DNA of 64,000 nt from Bacteroidota bacterium (GCA_003250355.1 QKGS01000101.1:1-64000); one strand, 5' to 3'; counted from the first letter of the stretch, positions 55,065-64,000 are shown. A program made the numbers and translations. The notes: a model not told the origin generated them from the letters alone.

Positions 55065-57398
55065 GTGAATTGCCGACTTAAATATAAATTTATCACACTC
55101 CTCTCCCTTTGTACACTGCCATTTATGGCAAATGCAATACCTGTAACAGGTACTGTTTCCGATATGGAGAATGGCAATCCGGTTGAAGGTGTCAACATTA
55201 TTATAAAAGAGCTGCAAAAAGGGTGCATTACCGATAAGCGTGGAAAGTTCACTATGCCCGATGTACCTGACGGCAAATACACAATTATAGCCTCATATAT
55301 GGGTTACCATACCGAAACACAGCAAATTGAGCTTAGCGCAAATACCGTTGCAATTAAATTCCGTATAGAGAAAGAAGACCGGCAAATAGATGAAGTTGTA
55401 GTAGCATCGGAACGTTATGAATACTTACAGAAAGTACCATCACGTATCGATATTATACAGGCTGAGATTATTGAAATACGACCGGAGAATGATATTACCG
55501 GAGTTCTGGAGAATATGTCGGGAGTAAACGTTGAAAATACTATGGGTATTTATTCCGGCAAATCTTCTGTTTCGCTACGCGGACTTAGCAGCAACGACCA
55601 GTCGCGCACACTCATTTTGCTCGACGATATTCCCCTTAATACTTCCGATGGCGGTTCTGTTAACTGGAACATGATAGTGAAGGAGAACATAGAATCAATA
55701 GAAGTAATGAAAGGTTGCAGTTCACCTAAATATGGTAGCAATGCTATTGGCGGTACTATAAACATTGTATCAAAAAAACCGTCGGAACCGGTTGAAGGAT
55801 TTGCAAAAGCATCGTACGGAACATATAACACATTATCAGAAACCGGATTAATATCGGGTAATATTAACTCTGGCGACAACAGCCGTTTTTACTGGAGTGC
55901 ATTGGGTTCTGCTGTTAAAAGCGATGGTTATGTAGCTGAACTGATTGAAATTACAGAGGTTATTGACAGTATTGTTGTACCTGTAAATGTAGAAGAATAT
56001 AACAGCAATATTAAGCTTGGATATTTGCTAAATAAAAAACACAATTTTGAAATAAATGCAAGTTATTATGAGGATTTCAGGGGCGACGGAATATTTGTTT
56101 ACGAAGGTGGATTCAGCGAGCACGCAACCTTATTCCCATCTTTAAAATACTCGTATAAGCACAAGAATCTGGATATTAAGTCAAGGGTTTTCTACCTCGA
56201 TGAAGATTACCACCGACAGGATGAGAAAAGAGGAAACGATGGTACATATTTCCTTGGCGAAGTATACTCAAAACGAAAAGATTTTGGCACAAATACCGAT
56301 GTGTCATACACTTACGGGTTAAGCACATATAGTATAGGAATGGCTTACAAACAAGGAAGTGTCGATTCACGCGATGTTTATTTTACGAAAAGTACCATGT
56401 TCGACAATTCTGCTAAAATGGATATTTTGGGGCTATATATTCAGGATGAAATAGATTTTGCTTCGGCAGGAATACAACTATCTTTCGGATTACGCTACGA
56501 TTATGCAAAGCTGTACAATGCGCATTTTAACCCCGATAGTATGGCTTACGATGCTACCTTTTACAGCGATTATGAATTTACGTTATATAATAAAAAATGG
56601 TGGTATTCAATATGCCCCAAATTCTCTGTCCAGAAGCGTTTCAATGAAAACACCCGTGTATATTTCTCTTACGGAAAAGGGTTTAAAGCTCCCCTGCTCG
56701 ATGATATTTGTCGTACACAAAAAAGTCAGGGAAGCATAAAAGCAGCCAACCCCGATTTGAAACCCGAAACCATCCACAATTTTGAAACCGGAGTAGACTA
56801 CACCATCACTCCTGCCCTTAAAATAGAGCATTCGGCTTACTTCAATATCGGTAATGATTTTATGTACACCATGAGCACCGGCGATTCAGTAAACCTTATA
56901 TACACAACCCGCAGTTTGCTTATTACCGACAATGTTTCCAAAGTTCATATATATGGAATTGAGACCGACTTTGAATACACTCTCAACAAAAACCTGAACA
57001 TTTATGGCAATTACACATACAATATTTCACAAATAGTGGAACATATAAATATTACGGAGAATGCCGATTTTGATTACAAAAACAAATACCTCACCTACGT
57101 CCCTGTTCATAAGCTTTCGGCAGGGGTTGTATTTAAAAATAAAATTGCAGACGTAAGCCTTTCGGCAAAATACTTGGGAGAACGGTGGATTCGCGATATG
57201 AATGATATGGATTATGGATTAGACCGTACAAAATTTCCCGCTTATTATATTGTAAATGCCCGACTTCATAAGGATATATACAAAGGACTTTCGGCATCGG
57301 CTGATATAAATAACATATTCAATGAAATATACATAAACAAAAAGTACCAGCGCTGTCCGGGGCGAGTAATTTCGGCGCAGGTTACTTATAAATTCTAA
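55065..57398 (+). CDS. TonB-dependent outer-membrane receptor
   Basis: The start is a GTG at 55065; no earlier in-frame ATG is convincing. A signal peptide is followed by a carboxypeptidase-like domain (about 28-105, PVTGTVSDMENGNPVEGVNI), a TonB plug (about 120-225, including VSLRGLSSNDQSRTLILLDD and KGCSSPKYGSNAIGGTINI) and a beta-barrel with a terminal aromatic strand (QVTYKF). The 777-aa size is normal. It imports a metal chelate, haem or other ligand; no SusD partner is near. The next genes encode a lipoprotein and cytochrome-biogenesis-like proteins. Confidence 0.9.
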   Translation: MNCRLKYKFITLLSLCTLPFMANAIPVTGTVSDMENGNPVEGVNIIIKELQKGCITDKRGKFTMPDVPDGKYTIIASYMGYHTETQQIELSANTVAIKFRIEKEDRQIDEVVVASERYEYLQKVPSRIDIIQAEIIEIRPENDITGVLENMSGVNVENTMGIYSGKSSVSLRGLSSNDQSRTLILLDDIPLNTSDGGSVNWNMIVKENIESIEVMKGCSSPKYGSNAIGGTINIVSKKPSEPVEGFAKASYGTYNTLSETGLISGNINSGDNSRFYWSALGSAVKSDGYVAELIEITEVIDSIVVPVNVEEYNSNIKLGYLLNKKHNFEINASYYEDFRGDGIFVYEGGFSEHATLFPSLKYSYKHKNLDIKSRVFYLDEDYHRQDEKRGNDGTYFLGEVYSKRKDFGTNTDVSYTYGLSTYSIGMAYKQGSVDSRDVYFTKSTMFDNSAKMDILGLYIQDEIDFASAGIQLSFGLRYDYAKLYNAHFNPDSMAYDATFYSDYEFTLYNKKWWYSICPKFSVQKRFNENTRVYFSYGKGFKAPLLDDICRTQKSQGSIKAANPDLKPETIHNFETGVDYTITPALKIEHSAYFNIGNDFMYTMSTGDSVNLIYTTRSLLITDNVSKVHIYGIETDFEYTLNKNLNIYGNYTYNISQIVEHINITENADFDYKNKYLTYVPVHKLSAGVVFKNKIADVSLSAKYLGERWIRDMNDMDYGLDRTKFPAYYIVNARLHKDIYKGLSASADINNIFNEIYINKKYQRCPGRVISAQVTYKF

Positions 57399-57736
57399 AT
57401 ATTAGATATGAATTATGAAATTGAAAGTATTAAATAATGTGGAATTGGAGGAATATAAAGCTACTTCATTAATTCATGATTTCATTAAATAAATAAAGAA
57501 CTCTGAAGGAGTTCAAAATGAATAACCGCGGGTGCAACCCGTGGAAAAAGTAATCAATAAAAAAGCGCTGCAAGCAGTAATTATGCTAGAGCACAATGAA
57601 ACCATGCAGCGCAGAATCACTTATAAATCATGAATAATGACGTTCGTTGTAGGTTGCAATTGCTTCGGGAAATACCCTCGCAATAACACTTATATTGAAC
57701 CTTTTGAACTATTGAACATTTAAACTTTTAACAACT
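57399..57736. other. Intergenic spacer with palindromic repeat
   Basis: No gene is supported over these 338 bases. It contains CCGCGGGTGCAACCCGTGG (57526-57544), a REP-like hairpin with loop of the TGCA type, of a kind often seen dispersed in Bacteroidota. The upstream part has AT-rich direct repeats of ATTATGAAATT type. Confidence 0.55.
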
Positions 57737-58807
57737 ATGAAAAAAATACTATTAATCTTATCATCAGTAGCAATACTGGCAGCCTGCAACAACAATGCTC
57801 CGGTAAAACACCACAATCTGATAAACGACCACGTGTACGATTCTACCGGCTCAACTAACAACTGTTTCGACAACACCCCTATTAAAAATCTGGAAGTAAA
57901 AAAGCTATATATAGGCGGTGAAGTAGCCGACAGCGGATACGTCGATTTTTCAAAGCTGCAAACCTATTCCATGCTTATAAAGGAAACAGAATTTACCGAT
58001 ACAGTTGGCGCATTTATAGGTGCTTATAAGTACATAGGATACTCTCTGCACGATATCCTATCGCCTTTTATTCTGAAAAAGAAAATCGAAGACGACTTCA
58101 GTCCGAATGTTGATGCTTACATTGAGATAGAAAACGATAAAGGAGAAAAAGTATACATAAGCTGGGGCGAAATATATTATCCGAACAAACGGAATAATAT
58201 AATAATAGCTTCAAAGGTAATGAACATTGTTCCTGTAAAATCGAAAGATCAGTGGCCACTGCCTGAAAGTTCTAAAGTGATTGTATTCAGCGACCTTTAC
58301 ACAGAACGAAATATCAGTAATCCGGTTCGTATAACAGTAAAATCGTACCCAAAGCACCTTTGGGTTAGAAAAGGATTAAAACCACTTTATTCGCCTTCTA
58401 TAATGGTTTACAATGAAAATAAACCGGTAGATAAGCTTACTGCATTGCCCAAAAAGTTTCAGACCGAATCGGTTCATAATATATTCTACGGTCGCGGACG
58501 CGGTATACACAGCACTGAACCGCACACAGGTATTTACCTGAAAGAGTATCTGAAACAGTTTTTTCCTGTAACAAAAGAAGCAATACAGAAAGGGATTATT
58601 GTTGTTGCAGCAAAAGATGGCTACAGAGCTGCATTTTCATACAGCGAAATTATGAACCGCAACGACCAGTCGGAATGCCTGCTTATGTGCTTTCCGGAAG
58701 TAACCGACGAGGGTATTTTCAGAATATATCCGTCGGCCGATTTCTTCAGCGACAGAGCTATTAAGGGTATTACAGATATTTATTATTCAATTAAAGAATG
58801 CAACTAA
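57737..58807 (+). CDS. Lipoprotein with SUOX/molybdopterin-like fold signature
   Basis: The lipobox LAAC (Cys17) marks an outer- or inner-membrane lipoprotein of 356 aa. Residues of about 50-200 follow the pattern of an oxidoreductase molybdopterin-binding fold (VDFSKLQTYSMLIKE, YIGYSLHDILSPFI, SWGEIYYP), and a second similar half follows (HTGIYLKEYLKQFFP, AAKDGYRAAFSYSEI). The cofactor cysteine of sulfite oxidase is not evident, so it may be a binding protein using the fold. It lies between a TonB receptor and a CcsA-like gene and is probably part of one uptake or maturation system. Confidence 0.6.
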   Translation: MKKILLILSSVAILAACNNNAPVKHHNLINDHVYDSTGSTNNCFDNTPIKNLEVKKLYIGGEVADSGYVDFSKLQTYSMLIKETEFTDTVGAFIGAYKYIGYSLHDILSPFILKKKIEDDFSPNVDAYIEIENDKGEKVYISWGEIYYPNKRNNIIIASKVMNIVPVKSKDQWPLPESSKVIVFSDLYTERNISNPVRITVKSYPKHLWVRKGLKPLYSPSIMVYNENKPVDKLTALPKKFQTESVHNIFYGRGRGIHSTEPHTGIYLKEYLKQFFPVTKEAIQKGIIVVAAKDGYRAAFSYSEIMNRNDQSECLLMCFPEVTDEGIFRIYPSADFFSDRAIKGITDIYYSIKECN

Positions 58808-58815
58808 TAATATAA

Positions 58816-58867
58816 GCCGCCAATTCGCTAATAAAACCCAATTAATATTAATTAGCGCATTAGCGGC
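58816..58867. repeat. Dispersed inverted repeat (GCCGCTAATGCGCTAAT family)
   Basis: Left arm 58816-58832 and right arm 58851-58867 are complementary with two mismatches. The right arm is the exact reverse complement of 63890-63906, so this family occurs at least twice in the window. Confidence 0.7.
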
Positions 58868-58895
58868 AAATGGTATTAATATTACAAACAACTAT

Positions 58896-59639
58896 ATGAC
58901 ATTACAAAACCTGATAATTATTTACTTCGTAACTCTCACTCTTGCAGCACTGAATGTTGCATTGTTGATATTAAAGAAGTACAAACTGATAAATACTGTT
59001 GGTATAGCTATAGCAGTATTGTCCGGAGCCAGTATAATTATTACTCGAATTGTATCGGGGCATTTACCTGTATATGAGAAGTTTGTAACATTGCAAAATG
59101 TAGTTTTTTATATTTCGGTTCTGGGTGTTATATTCAACCGCACACCTAATGTCAGAAGTAAAAATATAAATTCGGTATGGTACTTTGTATTTATACTGTT
59201 ATTGTACATTCTTACGCAGAAATACGCTATAAACAGCAACTACTATATGTACAACAAGTATTATGTAATAATATTCTTTCAGTTCCGTATAACAGCCATA
59301 GCTATGTTCCTGTTTGCAATGGCAAATTATGCATCGGTACTTTTTACCGATACCGATATAGAATACAGCAAAACTATAATGCACCGTGCAAGGAACTTTA
59401 TATTGCTTGGTGCAATATTTTATCTGCTTGGCGAATTTTCAGGCTCATACTGGTGTTTTCTGTGGTGGGGCGACCCTTGGCACTGGAGCAAAGGCTTTTT
59501 CCTTGCAAGTGCTATGTTTCTGTTATCAATGATAAGCAGTCATATACCGGCTAAATACATAAATACAACAAGGAAGAAGGCTATATACAGTTTGTTGCCA
59601 TCGTTGGTAATATTTGTTATTTATCTGGTATCGCACTAA
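58896..59639 (+). CDS. Divergent CcsA-like membrane protein
   Basis: About seven hydrophobic spans and a sequence WCFLWWGDPWHWSKGFF (about residues 187-203) recall the WWD haem-handling motif of CcsA, but the usual WDPKE is replaced by WHWSKG, so the conserved acidic residue pair is lost. It is 247 aa, about the size of CcsA. With the ResB-like gene downstream it forms a second, atypical system II pair in this genome, linked to a TonB receptor and a lipoprotein rather than to a cytochrome c gene. Confidence 0.72.
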   Translation: MTLQNLIIIYFVTLTLAALNVALLILKKYKLINTVGIAIAVLSGASIIITRIVSGHLPVYEKFVTLQNVVFYISVLGVIFNRTPNVRSKNINSVWYFVFILLLYILTQKYAINSNYYMYNKYYVIIFFQFRITAIAMFLFAMANYASVLFTDTDIEYSKTIMHRARNFILLGAIFYLLGEFSGSYWCFLWWGDPWHWSKGFFLASAMFLLSMISSHIPAKYINTTRKKAIYSLLPSLVIFVIYLVSH

Positions 59640-59970
59640 TGAAGTCAGAATGTTGAATAACGAACTCAGAAGTATGAAGTACGCATAAAGGAAAACGGAA
59701 ACTGGAGACCGGATATTTTAAATAGTAAATATGAATTATGAAATTTCAACAAACCTGCAATTAGCAACGATTGTAGTTTGTAATAGTAGGTACATAAACG
59801 ATTCACCCTTTCCCCTGTCGGGACTTTCCCTTAAAGGGAAAGAAGCTGTGAATAAACTTTTTCAAATAAAAGAATCTTTAATGCGTTCTCCCCTAATTAG
59901 GGGAGATGTCTACAGACAGAGGGGTGAAATAATAATCACCGTAACTCTAAACCAGATATAACTTAAATCT
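59640..59970. other. Repeat-rich spacer inside the TonB-CcsA-ResB locus
   Basis: No convincing gene is present in these 331 bases. A frame from 59731 to 59961 covers repeat-like text (GACTTTCCCTTAAAGGGAAAG at 59821 as a hairpin; CTCCCCTAATTAGGGGAG at 59889-59906) rather than protein-like sequence. Both are perfect or near-perfect palindromes of the Bacteroidota dispersed type. Confidence 0.65.
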
Positions 59971-60762
59971 ATGAAAAACTACCTCTCATCAATGCGCTTT
60001 GCGTTTTGGGTACTCATCAGCCTTATAGCATGGCTTATACTCGGAGCATTTTTAACTTCAGGTGATACTTTTTACTCTGATTTAAAAGAAATGAGCTATG
60101 TGCTTGTTATTGATTGGGTTTTAGAAAAGAGTTCATCGTCGCCACTTTTATTATTATGGTTGGTAGGCGTATGTATTATAGGAACATTACTTGCAGTAAG
60201 CTTTGCTTTTTGTTCATGGAACAATCTGAACAAAGCTATGCGGAATAAAAAAGGCTTTGCTTCTACCCTTTTATTTGCTATTCATGTGTTGTTTATAGCC
60301 ATTTTGGGAATGCATCTGGCAACAATGGTATTTGGCTTCAAGCACAGCAATGTAGAGCTTATGGTTGGCGATACTTATGAGTTTGAAAGTGGTTATTCAA
60401 TTACATTAAATAAAGTTACATACATTGATGATATTGAGGTACTTAAAATGCCTTATAAAAAAATGCGTGAACATCAGACAGCCGATAATTTTCATTACAA
60501 AAAAAACAGAGCCGGACTAACTCTGAGTTACAATGGCAATGAATTAAAAACCGGAGAGGTAAGAATGCTCTCTCCGTTCAGATACGAAAATATCCGTGCT
60601 ACATTATCGTTCTTTTATTTGCCAAAAGGCTCTGAATCTGATGTGCCGGGAGTAAACCTTGTAATAATGAAAAACAGCCTTGTATGGCTATTCTTTCTGC
60701 TATATGCTCTGGGAATAAGCTCTGTGTTACTGTTTTTATTGATTACGTGGAGAAAGAATTAA
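59971..60762 (+). CDS. Short ResB-like membrane protein
   Basis: The start MKNYLSSMRFAFWVLISLIAWLILGAFL is in ResB style, followed by a second span pair (LLLLWLVGVCIIGTLLAVSF), a third (LLFAIHVLFIAILGMHLATMV), a periplasmic domain (about 125-225) and a final span (SLVWLFFLLYALGISSVLLF). With 263 aa it is much shorter than ordinary ResB, having a reduced periplasmic domain. It closes the locus of TonB receptor, lipoprotein and CcsA-like protein. Confidence 0.7.
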   Translation: MKNYLSSMRFAFWVLISLIAWLILGAFLTSGDTFYSDLKEMSYVLVIDWVLEKSSSSPLLLLWLVGVCIIGTLLAVSFAFCSWNNLNKAMRNKKGFASTLLFAIHVLFIAILGMHLATMVFGFKHSNVELMVGDTYEFESGYSITLNKVTYIDDIEVLKMPYKKMREHQTADNFHYKKNRAGLTLSYNGNELKTGEVRMLSPFRYENIRATLSFFYLPKGSESDVPGVNLVIMKNSLVWLFFLLYALGISSVLLFLLITWRKN

Positions 60763-60829
60763 CTTATTTCCAATTTTTCATAATCTCTTCATAGAGTAAT
60801 TACATCCACTCAAAAATAAGAATAAAAGA

Positions 60830-62218
60830 TTATCTTTTAACGAATACAGCATAATGAAACCCATCTCCTTTCTCTTCATGTATCAATTCTAAGTCATTTC
60901 GGTTAATGAGTAAATTCAAATCAACACCGGCTTCTACAACTGCAAACCAGCTTTCCCAAATTATTATATCTCCCTTTTTAATATTACTCATTTGAGAATT
61001 AATACCTTGGCAAATACCGGCATTAAACGGGTCAATATTTAAAGCTTCGCTAACAATAGGGCTGCTATGATATACTGTTGTAGTATCATTTATAAGTGGC
61101 TTAATTTTATCGGCAACAATAAATGCCATATTTTCTTCAGGCTTTCTACTTAAATCTTCAACCTTTATACCCGATGGATCCGATGTAAAAATAATACCAA
61201 TCATTCCGACTATAAAAACAACTCCTGCAATTTTTGATATCATTCTGTTTTTTAAAGGCAAATCAGCTGTTATTGTATTGAATCCTTTTGCTGCAATAAC
61301 AGCAACTAATGGAAAAACAGCAATAAGCACCCGCTTTAGTCCCATAGAATTAAATATACCCAAATACCAAAACAGCGAGTGTGCAATAAAAAAACTCCAA
61401 AAACCAAGTTGTATTATTATGTTATATTCCTTAGTATTATTTCGTTTTATGGCATCCCATACTGAGCGAATAAAGCCAACAATAAATAGTATAAAAACAA
61501 GTACTCCTGTCATAAAAAACAGTTGCTCAACAAAATGAAACAAGTTATTTCCCTGACCATAAACACTATCCATGGTAGCATAAGGTATTTTTGTAATAAC
61601 CCAGAACAAATCACCGTGAACAGGCCACCCAATAATAGAATATATTATATGCCCCAACGATAATAATGGTAATACTTTCCACTCTTTTTTTACTAAATAA
61701 TATAATCCGAATACGCCAACTATTATAAGACCTTCAGAGCGTATAAATGGCATAAATGATACCAATACAGCTGCCCAAAAGAATTGTTTTCGCAGTATCA
61801 GTAATATACCTGCTACAAGAAACAATGCAAATAAAGGCTCTGTAAAGCCTGTATATGTCAGAATTATAAATGCCGGAGTACTCATAAGAATGAATGATGC
61901 AACAATTGCTTGTTTTATTTTCATCTCCTTGCATATGAGGTAAGTTCCTACAATTATTAGTAATGAAACTATAAAATTAAAAACCTTAACTCCGATAAAC
62001 CCAAATTGAGCAAACGGACAAGACAATAATACAAAAAGGGGTTTTGCCCAATGATGAAAGAAAAGTTCAGGATGTTGGGGTGCATACCTGGCAAACAAGT
62101 AATGGTTTATACTATCACCCTCTCCGCCTGTTCCATTAAAATTGATTAAAATTATTATTGAAATAATAGTATATAAACACATCAATATCAATAAACTATT
62201 TCTTTTAAAAAACTCCAT
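60830..62218 (-). CDS. GT-C family membrane glycosyltransferase
   Basis: About eleven hydrophobic spans and an external loop with GGEGDSINHYLFARYAPQHP (near residues 31-50), whose Asp could be the catalytic base, suit the GT39/GT83-like GT-C superfamily. The soluble C-terminal part (about 345-462) is periplasmic. It is convergent with the ResB-like gene. The sugar and acceptor are unknown; an alternative is a related O-antigen-type protein. Confidence 0.75.
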   Translation of the reverse strand: MEFFKRNSLLILMCLYTIISIIILINFNGTGGEGDSINHYLFARYAPQHPELFFHHWAKPLFVLLSCPFAQFGFIGVKVFNFIVSLLIIVGTYLICKEMKIKQAIVASFILMSTPAFIILTYTGFTEPLFALFLVAGILLILRKQFFWAAVLVSFMPFIRSEGLIIVGVFGLYYLVKKEWKVLPLLSLGHIIYSIIGWPVHGDLFWVITKIPYATMDSVYGQGNNLFHFVEQLFFMTGVLVFILFIVGFIRSVWDAIKRNNTKEYNIIIQLGFWSFFIAHSLFWYLGIFNSMGLKRVLIAVFPLVAVIAAKGFNTITADLPLKNRMISKIAGVVFIVGMIGIIFTSDPSGIKVEDLSRKPEENMAFIVADKIKPLINDTTTVYHSSPIVSEALNIDPFNAGICQGINSQMSNIKKGDIIIWESWFAVVEAGVDLNLLINRNDLELIHEEKGDGFHYAVFVKR

Positions 62219-62367
62219 ATGCTTTACTTCTATAATTCAATTTAGCTTATCCTAATTGTGTGCCAAAATACACTTTTTATCTATATCTGAATTCTTATTC
62301 TTTTCAAAGTACCGATATCTTTTGTCAATTCTGTATATTTGAGTATTAATTATCCCTTATAATCAAT

Positions 62368-62988
62368 ATGAAAGCTATATTTATAATTATTACACTAAGC
62401 TTATTTGCAGCATACTCCTGCATGAAAGGCGATTTTATTAAGCCCGGTGAGAAAAAAACTAAGCTCGACACACTTATACTTGCCGGAATAACAGATACTA
62501 TTGGTGTAAAGTATTACAACATTATTCCTGATATAAAAATAGAGCTTAATAATCCGTGGAATGATACCGATACTGTAATAAATATTGATATAAATAACGA
62601 TGGAACAAATGATTTCTCATTCAGTATGTCAATGTGTCACCCCTCCGGATTGGGCGGTGGATGTATGAGTGTAATTCTAACTCCTATTGGTAAAAATGAA
62701 ATATGTATTGATACCAATAATATGTGGGTTGATACAATTCCATATATGGATACCATAAGCTCCAACAAAAACTGGTCGGGTAAAAATTCTATTTTATATT
62801 CTTATTCGTGGATTATGAACCAAATACCATCTCCGGCTAAAGGCTACTGGACTAATAATGGAATTGTAAGTTATTATTATATTGGCACGCGAATCAAACG
62901 AAATGAAAAGTATTATTATGGTTGGATTAAGCTATCAACCAACTTTATAATCTCAGAATATGCAATCTGTGAAGAATATGAATATTAA
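62368..62988 (+). CDS. Lipoprotein of unknown function, 206 aa
   Basis: The lipobox AAYSC (Cys18) follows MKAIFIIITLSLF, so the mature protein is membrane-anchored. The body contains DTDTVINIDINNDGTNDFSF, a calcium-binding-type Asp/Asn stretch, and then a beta-rich domain (GYWTNNGIVSYYYIGTRIK and YYYGWIKLST). This pattern occurs in secreted Bacteroidota proteins of unknown role. It stands alone. Confidence 0.75.
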   Translation: MKAIFIIITLSLFAAYSCMKGDFIKPGEKKTKLDTLILAGITDTIGVKYYNIIPDIKIELNNPWNDTDTVINIDINNDGTNDFSFSMSMCHPSGLGGGCMSVILTPIGKNEICIDTNNMWVDTIPYMDTISSNKNWSGKNSILYSYSWIMNQIPSPAKGYWTNNGIVSYYYIGTRIKRNEKYYYGWIKLSTNFIISEYAICEEYEY

Positions 62989-63052
62989 CACAAAAAGCTC
63001 CGGATAACATTTGATACTTAAATATTCAGTTAATTAGTGTTCCGGATATTGG

Positions 63053-63220
63053 TACTGGTTGCTGGTTGCTGGTTACTGGTTGCTGGTTACTGGTTGCTGG
63101 TTACTGGTTACTGGTTGCTTGATTCTTGATTCTTGATACTCAATACTCAATACTCAATACTTGATACTTGATACTCAATACTTGATACTTGATACTTGAT
63201 ACTTGATACTTGATACTTGA
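63053..63220. repeat. Tandem array of 24 heptamers
   Basis: Exactly 24 units of 7 bases lie in perfect register (168 bases). The order is nine TRCTGGT, three TKCTTGA, three TACTCAA, two TACTTGA, one TACTCAA and six TACTTGA. The array ends 13 bases before the start codon of the cyclase-family gene. TGA recurs in every frame of the later units, so it cannot be coding. Unit number probably changes by slippage. Confidence 0.97.
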
Positions 63221-63233
63221 TACTAATTCTGAT

Positions 63234-63875
63234 ATGATAATAGACCTAACTCATACATTAAAAACAGGAATATCAGTTTACCCCGATTCTCCTGAACCTG
63301 TATTTACCGAAAGTGCTACATTTGAACAACAAGGATGGTCTGAAATCCATATTTCTATGTGTACTCATGTAGGCACTCATATTGATGCACCATCGCATAT
63401 GATACCGGGAGCTAAATCTCTCGATAAATTTGAATTAGATAAATTTATTGGTTCTGCAATGGTTATTAATTGTTCCGGTCTGCCTGAAATAACTAAAAAC
63501 TTCTTATCGGAATATGAAAAACAAATAACCTCTGTTGATTTTGTACTGTTTTATACCGGATGGCAGCATAAATGGAGTACTCCGGAGTATTTAAGCTTCT
63601 TTCCTACTCTTACCTGCGAAGCTGCTCAGTGGTTAGCCGTATTTAATTTAAAAGGAATTGGTTTTGATAATCTGTCAGTCGATGCAATTGGCAACGAACA
63701 ACCTAACCACATAACATTTCTTGAAGAAGAAATTCTTATAATTGAAAACCTTACCAACCTCGATATGCTTATAGGGAAAAAGTTTGAACTAACCTGTCTC
63801 CCATTAAAAATAGAAAACTCCGATGGTTCACCGGTTAGGGCTTTTGCAAATATACCATTGCCGCTAATGCGATAA
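63234..63875 (+). CDS. Cyclase-family hydrolase (kynurenine formamidase-like)
   Basis: The start is placed at the ATG at 63234; the longer frame begins with a TTG inside the heptamer array. The metal-binding signature HxGTHxDxPxH is complete: His45, Gly47, Thr48, His49, Asp51 and His55 (HVGTHIDAPSH). The N terminus DLTHTLKTGISVYPDSPEP fits the family. Members hydrolyse N-formylkynurenine or other amides; the substrate here is unknown. The length is 213 aa. Its leader is the variable repeat array, so expression may vary with repeat number. Confidence 0.88.
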   Translation: MIIDLTHTLKTGISVYPDSPEPVFTESATFEQQGWSEIHISMCTHVGTHIDAPSHMIPGAKSLDKFELDKFIGSAMVINCSGLPEITKNFLSEYEKQITSVDFVLFYTGWQHKWSTPEYLSFFPTLTCEAAQWLAVFNLKGIGFDNLSVDAIGNEQPNHITFLEEEILIIENLTNLDMLIGKKFELTCLPLKIENSDGSPVRAFANIPLPLMR

Positions 63876-63888
63876 TTATTAAACTATT

Positions 63889-63933
63889 AGCCGCTAATGC
63901 GCTAATTAATATCAATTGATTTTATTAGCGGCT
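63889..63933. repeat. Inverted repeat after the cyclase gene
   Basis: AGCCGCTAAT (63889-63898) pairs with ATTAGCGGCT (63924-63933). The left part continues as GCGCTAAT, the same 17 bases found reversed at 58851-58867. A direct repeat of the right part (TTAGCGGCTTTGT, then TTAATTATTTGG) follows at 63964-63990. It could end the cyclase transcript. Confidence 0.65.
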
Positions 63934-64000
63934 TTGTCTTAATTATTTGGTTTTAATTAGCGAATTAGCGGCTTTGTTTTTAATTATTTGGCTTTATTAG

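Noticed and set aside
59731-59961. Plus-strand 76-aa reading frame in the TonB-CcsA-ResB locus
   Set aside because: It covers palindromic repeats of the dispersed type and shows no protein-like features.
63053-63220. CRISPR array
   Set aside because: The units are 7 bases with no spacers; it is a simple tandem repeat and no cas genes are near.

Overview
The window looks like an AT-rich chromosome of an anaerobic or facultative Bacteroidota, most like Bacteroidales/Marinilabiliales. Supporting signs are the divergent gyrA/clpC pair with a TPR gene behind gyrA, several proteins with type IX secretion (T9SS) C-terminal tails, a hybrid two-component regulator, a TonB receptor, a C25 gingipain-like protease, and the weakness of Shine-Dalgarno sites. 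Taxonomy is inferred from gene content only.

Region 1 (about 89-7392) is a compact phage-like element, nearly all on the minus strand, lying between two dif-like XerC/XerD sites. The right-hand site (7365-7392) has an XerD arm and core almost identical to E. coli dif, so the chromosome dimer-resolution site is probably here. The element encodes an HUH rolling-circle Rep, split by a -1 frame change, a small helix-turn-helix protein, a 242-aa beta-rich protein that I propose as a double jelly-roll capsid protein, a 536-aa coiled-coil virion-like protein, a virion-type lytic protein and several tiny membrane proteins. I see no microvirus capsid protein, packaging ATPase or integrase. The best guess is a tailless, possibly lipid-containing ssDNA phage (FLiP/PM2-like in style) that uses host XerCD.

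Region 2 (7.4-26 kb) is core genome and respiration: TPR protein, gyrA, clpC, a ferredoxin-type protein, a kelch/T9SS protein beside a TPR hybrid two-component regulator, a toxin-antitoxin pair, a Crp/Fnr regulator, nrfHA (nitrite to ammonium) and ResB/CcsA-type haem-attachment genes.

Region 3 (26-39 kb) holds envelope and housekeeping genes: an OmpA-family protein, a C25 protease, an outer-membrane barrel, nhaA, an HNH/HTH protein, deoC, an MscS channel, a flavin-binding PNPOx-type protein and ahpC.

Region 4 (39.1-43 kb) is an islet of five co-directional genes (cold-shock protein, sigma-70, nitronate monooxygenase, cold-shock protein, RRM protein). It sits between two 241-bp direct repeats made from the 5' end of a glycosyltransferase gene, leaving a truncated copy on the left and the intact gene on the right.

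Region 5 (42.8-54.8 kb) carries GT83, GT2 and GT9 sugar-transfer genes, an ABC-F ATPase, a PAS histidine kinase, a DEAD-box RNA helicase with a structured leader, a lipoprotein and a T9SS cargo protein. Region 6 (55-60.8 kb) is a locus of TonB receptor, SUOX-like lipoprotein, divergent CcsA and short ResB, which may be an undescribed haem- or metal-linked envelope system. The end holds a GT-C glycosyltransferase, a lipoprotein and a cyclase-family hydrolase directly preceded by 24 in-register 7-bp repeats. No rRNA, tRNA or CRISPR array was seen.
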